From Halichondria panicea (Eukaryota > Porifera > Demospongiae > Suberitida > Halichondriidae), in assembly GCF_963675165.1 (NCBI RefSeq), contig NC_087377.1, forward strand, positions 8,759,122-8,823,121: a stretch of DNA of 64,000 bases, in the 5' to 3' direction. A program made the position numbers and the translations under genes. The notes beneath the pieces were generated by a model, which saw only the letters and a program-made list of their open reading frames with translations, did not search any database and was not told where the DNA came from. Position 1 is the stretch's first letter, and each line of letters starts with the position of its first letter. This document shows, in pieces, positions 1 to 9,260 of the stretch.

Positions 1-311
1 AGTCTGACTCTCCCTGCCCCAAAGGCCACTGGAGTCCTTGTCAACTTCCTAAGAGCTGAACACACCTCTTCTCCATGTATAGCTAAAAAGGACACAAAAT
101 TGTATGATTATAATATATGCATGCTGTTATCTATTAAAGGTATATGCCCTGATAAATTATAATTTTATGCTCGGAATTTTTAGCATGAATATTGATGAGA
201 ATGTTATAATTAATTAGGTATACCCTTTTCGAGAAAAGACTCGCCTGCGAGCACTTCTTTTGCTTAGCATGGATGCTAAGCAGGTGCTTGCTAGATAGAA
301 TCGTGGTCCTG

Positions 312-1331
312 TCAATTGTTTCGTTTAGAAACCATTGCATGGGGGTTGACAGTGTTCAAAGGGAAGTTGGCGATTCTCTTCTGAAAGTCTTGCACAGTGA
401 TTGTCAATGAGATCTGTTTGTCACTAAGTGCAGTACAGAGCTCCCGTACAATGAAGCTGATGCATGGCTTTGGAGACACGTCTCCTTTGGCAGTGGCTTT
501 TCTGTCAACTCGCAAAAACCGCAAAAGCAAAAATGCAACCTTATTACAATAGTTCCATGGCTGTTATAATTATATAACTTTATATAATATAGTTGGCACA
601 TTATACAGTCTAATATAATTTTTATATCATAGTTATGATAACGATATGACTGAGTAGGTGATATATCACTGACAGCTTTGAGGATAAGATCGCCAAGTTT
701 TTATCCAGTGAAAGGTGCATGCGGCAGGTGGTGTGGCAACTGATTGAGGTGAAACTGTCTGAGTCTGGAAAACACTTACGGCTTCTGAGATGGCCGTCTG
801 GAGATAGTTCCAAATAGCATCTTCGTATACTTTTCCCTCAGGTAAAGCTTCTCCATGTAATAGCTGCAATACAAAATAGGACAGATAACATAATTGTTTA
901 TATTAATTATAGCATGCATGATACCTTCAACACAGCAAATGTGGCAAGAGCATATAGGACCACTGAACTCGATTTACGGTACCCGGAAGAGCTTTTTCAA
1001 TTTTTGGAGTAATATACAAGAAATAAGCTCCTGGCGGTTCTGCACAAGATCATTTCCTAGACTGACGATGAGCCCAGCAGCACCTTGAGCATCCTTCATT
1101 GCTTCGTCAAGCTCAATGTCAAGAGCATCTTGGTACAAACTTCTCTGAAGGGTACGAGAATAGCTCTTGTGATCAAACTGCAAGTATCGCAGCTATTGAT
1201 AATAAATTCTTCAATAAATTAAAATTAATTATACTGAGAAAATTGAGTTATGCATGTACCTTGAGTGTGCAGCAACTTTCTTGCAATGAGCATTCTTTCG
1301 TTCATATAGAGGTTGTTGATGCATTGGATTG
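312..1331 (-). CDS. Possible exons of an unrecognised minus-strand gene
   Basis: Several short open stretches on the minus strand are bordered by plausible splice sites: about 1331-1260, 1177-980 (acceptor ..ACTTGCAG), 865-783 (acceptor ..TATTGCAG, donor GTAAGTG) and 540-312, which ends in a stop. The translated pieces are rich in Leu, Arg, Gln and acidic residues (for example ERMLIARKLLHTQ and SLYQDALDIELDEAMKD) and look helical. I do not recognise a family. The joins do not all stay in one frame as I read them, so either the exon borders are wrong or the gene is decayed. The gene may continue left of base 1, where another short open stretch begins. Confidence 0.3.
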
Positions 1332-1436
1332 CTGAAAATAGTAAGTGAGTTTCTTGCCAACTTGTTTCAAGTCTTCAGGGTCGTCAACTATACCATTCCC
1401 AAAGTCGTTTGGCATGTGAACTCAAAAGCTCAACTC

Positions 1437-2040
1437 AACCACTTCACTACTGACTCAACTACTTCACTACCTGACTACCCAACTACTCCACTACCTGCGT
1501 GACTACCTACTACCTGACTACTCAACTACCTGACTACCCAACTACTCGTACACTACCCAACTACCTGAGTACTCAACTACCTGACTACCCACTACTTGAC
1601 TACCCAACTACTTGACTACCCAACTACTTGACTACTCAACTACTTGACTACCCAACTACTCCACTACCCAACTACTTCACTACTCGACTACTTCACTACC
1701 CAACTACTTGACTATACCCAACTACTCGACTACTGGACTACCCAACTACTCGACTACTTCACTACCCAACTACTTCACTACTTCACTACTCAACTACTCG
1801 ATTACCCAACTACTCGACTACTTCACTACCCAACTACTTGACTACTCGACTACTTCACTACCCAACTACTTCACTACTCGACTACTTCACTACCCAACTA
1901 CTTGACTATACCCACTACTTGACTACCCAACTACTTGACTACCCAACTACTCAACCACTTGACTACCTATAGCTACTCCACTACCCAACTATATAGCTAC
2001 TCGACTATACCAACTGAACTATCTGGCTACCCAACTAAGT
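1437..2040. repeat. Tandem repeat, 8-bp period (ACTACNNN)
   Basis: About 600 bp of near-continuous 8-bp units, ACTAC followed by TTG, TTC, TCG, TCC or CCA. Occasional 2-bp insertions (ACTATACCCA) break the phase. The open frames across it (Leu-Leu-Asp-Tyr type repeats) are products of the repeat and are not annotated as genes. Confidence 0.93.
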
Positions 2041-2320
2041 CTTGAATGCTCAAACTACTCAGTTGGCTATACCATGTACCATAGATAGACACTCCATATA
2101 CGTGACTGCCCATGCAACCTGTATAGATAGATCTATATACTTTTTTTTACATGTGACCTCAACTAGAGTCTATACTCAGTTCTTTCCTCATTCACTGAAA
2201 ATCGGCTGTCTTTGTTGACTACAGTCTTTGTTGACTACAACATTACTGGCTACCAATGGTAGTCAAAAGCTTGTCATTTAACAATCGTGCCATATCTAAG
2301 GCCACTCCAAGTAATACTCT
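2041..2320. other. Unassigned spacer
   Basis: No gene, RNA or repeat recognised. A short TTGTTGACTACA doublet occurs near 2210-2235. Confidence 0.5.
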
Positions 2321-2804
2321 GGTTTCTGGTAGACTCGCAAGCCACTCCCTTTTCTCTGATTGGACGGGGGCGGGAGAAAAGACTCTGGGACACATTTTGT
2401 GTCTCTACCAGAATTTGGGTAGAGATTATTCATTGATTTTTCCACGTGATCCAAAAATTGCGTGAGGTTAAGTAGAATTGCGTAGCCTGCAAAAGTGATC
2501 GCGGGCTTCTTAGCAACAGTTTAAGAATGGATGCTAGTGCTAGAAAAGAGAAGATGATGGAGTAATAACATCATCAGGCATTCAGCTAGGATATAGTCAT
2601 CTAAGACACCAGCAGAGATTAGCTTGTTTTAGTTTTACGTGATGAGAACTGGCAGCCGAAAGTCATTGGTTGCCTAAAGCTTTTAATAACCTGTACAATA
2701 CAAGACAGATAATGGCAGACGTCAGCAGTTGAATTGAGAGTAGTCAGACTTGTACAAGCTGTCTTAAATCCCTGCCACTCCTCGGTTCAAAGAAGGACTG
2801 CCAA

Positions 2805-5800
2805 GATTTCTACGTTCATCAGCTGTTCCATGCTAATCCACAAGTTGTGGCACAACAGACACTGGTACAAGGATCTATAAAATGAGTATGTTCTCAAGCT
2901 GTATGTTAACTCTACCTGCTGGACAGTCCCAGAGATCCACTTTCAGGAGATCAAGTAAAACCTCTCAGTCTTTGGGCTCTAATTGGAACCTAAACAAAGC
3001 ACACAAACTCTACTTCCTAGTTATCCTTGTTCTCTCTGGCGATATTCAGTCTAACCCTGGCCCTGTTGTCAATTGGAAGTACCCTTGTGGAAAATGCAAC
3101 TGTCCTGTAAAGACCAACCAAGCTGGAATCATGTGTGAAGTCTGCTATGCATGGCACCACTGCAAATGTGTCTGCATTGATGATTCTGAGTATCACAGGC
3201 TCCAGTTGTCTGATGAAGCATGGTGTTGCTCCTCTTGCTTCAGGACAGCCTTGCCGTTCCATGACTCATCAACACTAAACTCTACCATCAGCTCAACCTC
3301 TTGCTCTACTTCAGACTCTATTTCTTCCTCACTCGCCAGTTCTCATGGAAGGGACTGCACAATTGTGTACACTAACTGTCGCAGCGTACTGCCCAAAATG
3401 GACATCCTTCGTACCCATGCTGCCTCCTTTGGCCCAGATGTTTACGCTCTCACTGAAACCTGGCTCGACGATTCCATATCTGACATTGAGATCTTTATTC
3501 CTGACTATACTATCATCCGTCGTGACAGAAATCGCCATGGAGGTGGCGTACTTCTTTACGTCAGGGAGAGTACCCCTGTGGAGCTAGTTACCAAGCACCC
3601 AAGCTTAGAACTCCTGCTAGTAGAAGCTAAATTCACAAACAGCCCTACCCTTCTTGGTATTTACTATAGACCACCTTCGGCGGGGAGTGCCAACCTTGCA
3701 GACCTTGAGTGTGCCCTGGAGAGCCTTCAACCGTCTAGGCTATCAAACTCTATCCTTATGGGTGATTTCAATATTGATCTCTCAAAAAACTCCATGCAAA
3801 TGCTTTCTCATTTCCACCTGACCCAGGTTGTCTCTGAACCTACTAGACTCACGGATAAAGGTTCTTCACTTATTGATCATGTCTACATCTCTGACCACTC
3901 GCTCTTACAGTCGTGCTCCACGTCACCACCTCTAGGGTCCTCTGACCACCAATGCATCTCAGTGGTCCTCAAGTGGTCAACCAGACCTATTAAAAGAGTC
4001 AAAAGAGACGTGTGGTTGTATTCTAGAGCAGATTGGGATTCAGTTAATGCAGAGCTTTTGTCAGACTCGACCACCACACACTCATTCACAGATATAAACT
4101 CGGCCTTATCCCAGTGGAAAAACTCCTTCCTTTCAGTCCTCAGTCGACATATCCCTCGACGTCTTGTCTCCACTCGCAAACACATCCCTTGGCTGACTAC
4201 TGAGATCATTCGCTTACTTCGTAGAAGGGATTGCAGTCACTCTCGTGCCAAAGCTCTTAATACAGAATCGTCTTGGTCGAAGTTTCGCTCTCTCCGAAAT
4301 CGATCAGTTGCTGCAGTTCGTGCAGCTAAGTGGGCTTTCCTTAAGAGCCTGGGCAGTCTAATTAAGTCACCCAAGGAATTTTGGTCAACTTACCATGCGC
4401 TGTCACCAACTAAGCAGCGTATACCACATACTTTGACAAACGGTACCATCACTGCTGACTCTCCGTTCAGCAAAGCAAATTTGCTCAACACCCACTTCAC
4501 CTCATGCCTATCTAACACCACTGATGTCCTTTCATCACCTTGGGATGCTCCTGTTTCACCTTCCCTTGACTCTATTTCCTGCTCTCCGGACCAGGTGCTT
4601 TCATTGCTGTCTAGGACAAAGTTAAAAACTGCCTCAGGGCCAGACGGGATATCTAGTCACATGCTGCGCAAAACCTCATCCTCCATCCATCATTTCTTCA
4701 CGTACCTTTTCAACAAATAGATAGAGACGGGTGTCTTTCCTGAAGAGTGGAAAGCCTCTAATGTAACACCAATATTTAAAGCAGGCGACCCCAAACTAGC
4801 GTCAAACTACCGTCCGATCTCATTACTATCGTTACTATCAAAGGTGCTGGAACGCATTGTTCTTAATAAGGTAGTGGAGTATCTTACTTCCAACAACCTT
4901 CTTTCAACACTTCAATTTGGCTTCAGGCGGGGCAGTTCTACCCAGGAGGCAATCCTCCATGCTACTCATGACTGGCACCGCTCATTGGACAATGGCTCTA
5001 GTGTAGCTGCTGTTTTCTTTGACCTGAGCAAAGCCTTCGACAGAGTCCCTCACCAAGGCCTCCTGAAAACTCTCTGGTCAGCAGGCATCTCGGGCAGCCT
5101 ACATAAGTGGTTTACTAGCTACCTCACAAACAGGAAGCAGAAGGTAGTCCTGGATGGTCACTCTTCGTCCACCGCCAATGTCAATTCTGGAGTACCACAG
5201 GGGTCCATCTTAGGCCCCCTTCTGTTCAGCCTATACATTGATCCCCTAACAAGAATTCCTCTTTCTCCGGGCTCTCAGCTGTTATTGTATGCGGACGACA
5301 TACTCCTGTACAGCCCCATTAGAAATGAATTTGACGTCTTGGATCTTCAAGGAGATATTGATGCCATAGCCAACTGGGTCAACACTGCGGGTCTCACTCT
5401 CAATCAGTCAAAAACCAAACTGCTACTCCTCTCCAGAAAGAGACAGCCCCCGTCCATCATACTCTCTACAAACTCAGGTCAAATTACACAAGTGAACTCC
5501 TTGTCCTACCTTGGAGTTACCATCACAAAAGACCTAAAATGGAATAGCCACATCTCCAACACCTGCGCTAAGGCAAAATCTAAACTTGGCTTGTTATACA
5601 GGCACTTCAACCAAGCAGATCAGTCCACTCTTTCCTCCCTGTACAAATCACTGGTGCTCCCACTCCTTGATTACTGTAGCAGTGTGTGGGACCCCTCTTC
5701 TTCTTGTGCCATCAATCAGTTGGAGTCGGTTCAGAAGTTTGGAGCGCGACTCTGTACCAAACGCTGGTCAGATCAATACTTACCTCTGTTAGCTAGTTTA

Positions 5801-6450
5801 TCTTGGCCCTCTCTGAGCACAAGACGGTCTCAACAGAAAGTAACTCTGTGCTGCAGGATCATCAGGGGGGAATCAATTCTCCACTCATCAAGGTTCACAC
5901 CCAATCCGAAACCTAACCCTCGGCATTACCATCATGACCAACCTCTACTTATCCCCTTTGCCAAAACACTGTCATATCAATCATCATTCTTCGTAAATGT
6001 GGTTCCACTCTGGAATTCCCTACCAAGCAGTGCTGTCTCTGCAAGTAGTTTACTTAGTTTTAAGGCTCATGTGCGGGATTGTTTCAATTAATTACTTACT
6101 TATAATTAATTGTCTGCTTGCCCTTACTTACAGTTTTGTGTCTGTTAATTAATTTGTATTTCACTGTCCTTGTCACTGCCTGCACTTTTTAGTTACTTGT
6201 GTTTTTTTGTTTGTTTTGTTTGTTTTTGTTGTTTTTTTGTTGTTTTTTTGTTTTGCCTTTTGCTGTTTTTGTTAGGGCTACCTTAATATTAGCTCTCAGT
6301 TGCTAGTTGGTACGCACCTATGCTCTGCATTAAATTTTATAAAGAAAAAAAAAAAAAAAAAAAAAAAAAAAGATTTCTACGTTCATCAGCTGTTCCATGC
6401 TAATCCACAAGTTGTGGCACAACAGACACTGGTACAAGGATCTATAAAAT
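2805..6450 (+). mobile_element. Non-LTR retrotransposon (PHD-EN-RT type) with 79-bp target duplication
   Basis: A LINE lies inside the MULE-like element. It runs from about 2884 to a poly-A tract (about 6345-6371). The 79 bases before it (2805-2883, starting GATTTCTACG and ending TATAAAAT) recur directly after the tail (6372-6450). The 3' untranslated part holds a T-rich stretch with G interruptions (about 6190-6260). The element starts only a few bases before its reading frame, so it may be slightly 5'-truncated. Confidence 0.9.
2882..6091 (+). pseudogene. LINE polyprotein: PHD finger, AP-type endonuclease, reverse transcriptase; one in-frame stop
   Basis: One reading frame spans 2882-6091 and is interrupted only by a TAG at 4718-4720. 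Order of domains: a Leu-rich start ending in SGDIQSNPGP, a PHD-type zinc finger (CGKCNC..MCEVC..WHHCKC..CCSSC, about residues 65-120), an APE-like endonuclease (YTNCRS, LTETWL, GIYYRPPS, MGDFNIDL, SSDHQ), then reverse transcriptase with FDLSKAFD, GVPQGSILGP and LLLYADD, and a C-terminal region. The PHD-EN-RT arrangement and the SGDIxxNPGP motif fit the CR1/L2 group. The first ATG (2882) straddles the target-duplication junction; ATG 2888 is more likely the element's own start. With the stop the protein would end before most of the RT. Otherwise the frame is undamaged, which suggests a young copy. Confidence 0.9.
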
Positions 6451-7005
6451 CAAAAGGCTGGCTAGATAGATCTGTATACTTGTCTTCTGTGTGTCTTTAG
6501 CTTTTGACACATCAGAATAAATTGGATAATCTGCGTGACATTAATATTTAATAGCATTCCTGATTTACACAAGCTGTAGCCCAGAGTCACCAGTCCCTTT
6601 TCTCCCGCCCCTGTCCAATCAGAGAAAAGGGAGTGGCTTGCGAGTCTAGGTTTCTGGCCGCATCAGATTTTATTCTTGGATTTCTATCTCATTATTGGAT
6701 TTCTATCCCATTATTTCTACTACGCATGCGCATAATGGTCCATGTTGTACAAAATAGAGTTTTTCAGGTTGCTTGATTGCTAAGGTGGTGCGCATGCTCA
6801 ATTAATTAAGTTGCTCTGTCAGCACAGTACAAGTAGAAACAAGTCTAGTCTCAGTCCATTTTCGATTTCTACAAAGCAAAGCGATGGAAAAAAAGAAGGA
6901 TCAACCTGCCTGTTTTTTCCAGCCACACATTAGTGTGAACAACTCCAGATCTTTCTCAATCACACCCAACGTAGGCAAGGCAGCAAGCAGTGGGGCAGTG
7001 GGAGA

Positions 7006-7878
7006 GTGTTGATTACCCCATTAAGAGCCCAGCAACCCTTACTGCCACAAAGCAACGCTGTTATCCCCAAAGTATTTTTAAAGGCAGTGTCTAAAGAAAA
7101 GAAGTCTCATGCAAAGACCTTCACTTTGAGGAACGTGGATATGGTCGCCATTACTACAGCAACTTGTCTCAAGGAAATTATCAGAGCTCAGCTTAAACAA
7201 GAAATTGTACCTGACATTCATGATTTTGATGTTGGATATGTTCAAGGTACGAATATTAGTATCCGAAGCTCTGAAGATGTCCAAGAAGTGTGGTCTGAAT
7301 TAAAAACTTCTTCTAAGTTAATTTTGTGGTGTGATGGGCTTAAAGATAAACCACAGAAACGAGAGCTCAATTGCGAATCAGATGATGAATTAAGAACAAC
7401 TAAGAAAAGAAAAACTAAATCTCTCGAGAAAGAGGATCGGGTTCAAGAGATAGTTGATAATCTTAAAGAGAACCATGGCTCTAAATTTACTATAATGCAG
7501 CTACGTATTTGGGCTGAGATGATTGTGGGAAATATGCACACAAGCACAGATGATCCTCCAAGCACAAGTATGTTTGTTAGAGCTGGTGGACAGACTAAGA
7601 AAGCTACTGGGTTGTCTTCACCTTCAATAACTAAAGCAATTACTGATGCTGCCTGTGCAATCTCAAACGTCTTATCACCAACGCAGAATCTACCAGCCAA
7701 AACACACAATGTGAGTGGTTGTAGTCCTGTTAGGGCTATTGAAAACAGATCCAAATTGTATAAACAGTTAAACGAGCTCAGTAATTTAAAGAGTAGTGGA
7801 GTCCTCAGCGACCAAGAATATTTGTCTGAAAAGCAAGCTATAATGACCTTTCTGCAAGACATAAACACTCGTATTTAG
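7006..7878 (+). CDS. Accessory protein of the Tc1-type transposon, PB1-like domain
   Basis: The open frame encodes about 290 residues. The first half (about residues 30-110) is compatible with a PB1 fold: a basic start (VSKEKKSHAKTFTLRN), then DFDVGY, a short strand and SSEDVQEVW before a hydrophobic LILWCDG strand. This is followed by a basic nuclear-localisation-like run (TTKKRKTKSLEKE). The C-terminus (LNELSNLKSSGVLSDQEYLS) resembles a SHOCT-type helical motif. The frame starts here with GTG; no ATG lies at its head. An ATG at 6884 opens a 40-codon frame (MEKKKDQPACFFQ) that stops near 7010 in a different phase. So the true start is either spliced or lost by a frameshift. The gene ends 38 bp before the convergent transposase. 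Domain calls are by eye. Confidence 0.55.
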   Translation: MLITPLRAQQPLLPQSNAVIPKVFLKAVSKEKKSHAKTFTLRNVDMVAITTATCLKEIIRAQLKQEIVPDIHDFDVGYVQGTNISIRSSEDVQEVWSELKTSSKLILWCDGLKDKPQKRELNCESDDELRTTKKRKTKSLEKEDRVQEIVDNLKENHGSKFTIMQLRIWAEMIVGNMHTSTDDPPSTSMFVRAGGQTKKATGLSSPSITKAITDAACAISNVLSPTQNLPAKTHNVSGCSPVRAIENRSKLYKQLNELSNLKSSGVLSDQEYLSEKQAIMTFLQDINTRI

Positions 7879-7916
7879 TAATAATTATTATACAGGTTTA
7901 CATAAATTGTGAATTA

Positions 7917-8891
7917 TTATTGAATGTATCCTGAGTGTTTGATATAAGAGAGACAGTCTTGCTTCGTTACCATTGCAAATGCTGTACTTAATAGTGCTCT
8001 AGGAGCACTGGTAGACTCAAAAATTTGGTAGTTTTCCTTAATAATGTCCTTGACTTGACTAAACACTTCCTCCGATGGGTTAATTAAATCGGGTGAATAA
8101 GGTGGAAGAAAAATCAGCTTTGCATTGCCTTGGTTTTCAATCATATCTTGGACTTCTTGTATATGATGTATTGATGCATTGTCCATAATGACCACAGACA
8201 GAGGGTTGACGCAGTTAAAGGGATTAAGGATTGGAAGTAAACAGTTTCTGAGAAAGTTTACAAACTTATCTCCATCAGTACTGCCTTCTGATATGTAAAC
8301 ATCATGAATCCCTTCAGTTGAAAGAAGTGGTATGGTAGAGTAGCGTTTTCCTCTTATAAACAGCCTGTGATCTCTTGGTGTAATCCCTCTGAAGCTGTAT
8401 CCATATTTTCTTTTGCTGTCACGACGATCGCATCCACTTTCATCTATCCAAATCAACATTGATGGATCGTAAACACTAATTTCTGCCATAAACTGTGCCC
8501 GAGCAAGTTCACTTTGCTGTGAAGCTATGTAGCGAACAACCTGACGACTGCAGCCCATCTTATGGTGCAACGTTCTCCATATCGTTGAAGTACTCACAGT
8601 ACTGCCAAATAAGTCCAGAAGTTTCCCCCTTATTTCTTCAAGATAAATGCTAGGTCTTTCTTGTATAAGTCTTAAAATAATTATATGTTCAAAGTCACCA
8701 AGAATTGAATGGGGTCCATGATGGTGATCTACTGGTCTCACATCTCCAGTCTGCTGAAATACTCTCAAATATCTCCTGATACTACTCTCACTTACACACA
8801 GGAGTCTTGAAATATCTGCCACACTAATATTCTCAGATATATTGAGGAATACTATCCTCCAGCGCAAATCCAGTGAGTAAGGGTTAGGCAT
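7917..8891 (-). CDS. IS630/Tc1-mariner superfamily transposase (DD36E)
   Basis: The protein has 324 residues and is apparently intact. The N-terminus holds a paired helix-turn-helix region (about residues 1-115, with SVADISRLLCVSESSIRRYL). The DDE catalytic core follows: Asp150 in IWIDESGCD, Asp237 in VIMDNASIH, and Glu274 in LPPYSPDLINPSEEVF. There are 36 residues between the second Asp and Glu, so it is a DD36E member. It would bind the element's TIRs and move it by cut and paste at TA sites. The ATG at 8891 opens directly on MPNPYSLDLRWR, a usual start for this family. The gene is convergent with the PB1-like gene. Confidence 0.88.
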   Translation of the reverse strand: MPNPYSLDLRWRIVFLNISENISVADISRLLCVSESSIRRYLRVFQQTGDVRPVDHHHGPHSILGDFEHIIILRLIQERPSIYLEEIRGKLLDLFGSTVSTSTIWRTLHHKMGCSRQVVRYIASQQSELARAQFMAEISVYDPSMLIWIDESGCDRRDSKRKYGYSFRGITPRDHRLFIRGKRYSTIPLLSTEGIHDVYISEGSTDGDKFVNFLRNCLLPILNPFNCVNPLSVVIMDNASIHHIQEVQDMIENQGNAKLIFLPPYSPDLINPSEEVFSQVKDIIKENYQIFESTSAPRALLSTAFAMVTKQDCLSYIKHSGYIQ

Positions 8892-8981
8892 TGCTCAAAA
8901 CAACTTTGAAAAGTGTGTGGGTACAAGTGAACGTGTGCGCATGCGCAAATTATACTCTTTCAAGTAACCTGAAAAACCCTG

Positions 8982-9260
8982 TAATAATGATAATTATTCA
9001 TTTGCAAAATAATGAGATTCATAAGGTGAAAATTGATAATGACATAATGAGAAAGCCGCCCGCCAAAAAGGAGAGCATGCATGCGCATGTATCTGGAAAT
9101 GCAATGGACAGGGCTTATACATGTAGTGTGTTTGTTATATTTTTTAACATCTGTCAATAAACACTATTATAGTGACTGCATGGAGTTTGTACGAAAATAA
9201 AAGTCAATGAAGGAATAAAAACAATATGGACAATAATGATAGACTCACAGTGTTTTAAAA
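8982..9260. other. 3' flank of receptor gene A
   Basis: No gene recognised. The last 60 bases before the gene A stop resemble the sequence beyond the stops of genes B and D (AAT-rich, with ATAGAC.CAC.GTTTTAA), so this is shared downstream sequence of the receptor family. Confidence 0.5.

Larger units (their letters stand above)
2330..6648. mobile_element. Mutator-like (MULE) non-autonomous element, host of a LINE
   Basis: The two ends are inverted copies of each other over about 52 bp with few differences: TAGACTCGCAAGCCACTCCC begins at 2330 and its complement ends at 6648. Both ends are followed by a direct 9-bp duplication GGTTTCTGG (2321-2329 and 6649-6657). Long TIRs with a 9-bp duplication are typical of Mutator-like transposons. 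Without the LINE the element would be about 750 bp and has no transposase, so it is non-autonomous. The family assignment rests on TIR and TSD structure only. Confidence 0.85.
6755..8981. mobile_element. IS630/Tc1-mariner-type transposon with two convergent genes
   Basis: Inverted ends share TTTTTCAGGTT and a following CTTGA: 6760-6775 on the left, and the complement at about 8961-8975 on the right. The right end reads CAGGGTTTTT on the minus strand and is followed by TA. The left end differs slightly (TAGAG). A GCGCATGC subterminal motif occurs near both ends. The element is about 2.2 kb and holds a minus-strand DDE transposase and a plus-strand second gene. Confidence 0.75.

Noticed and set aside
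1644-1905. Leu/Asp/Tyr-repeat open frames
   Set aside because: Direct translation of the 8-bp repeat.
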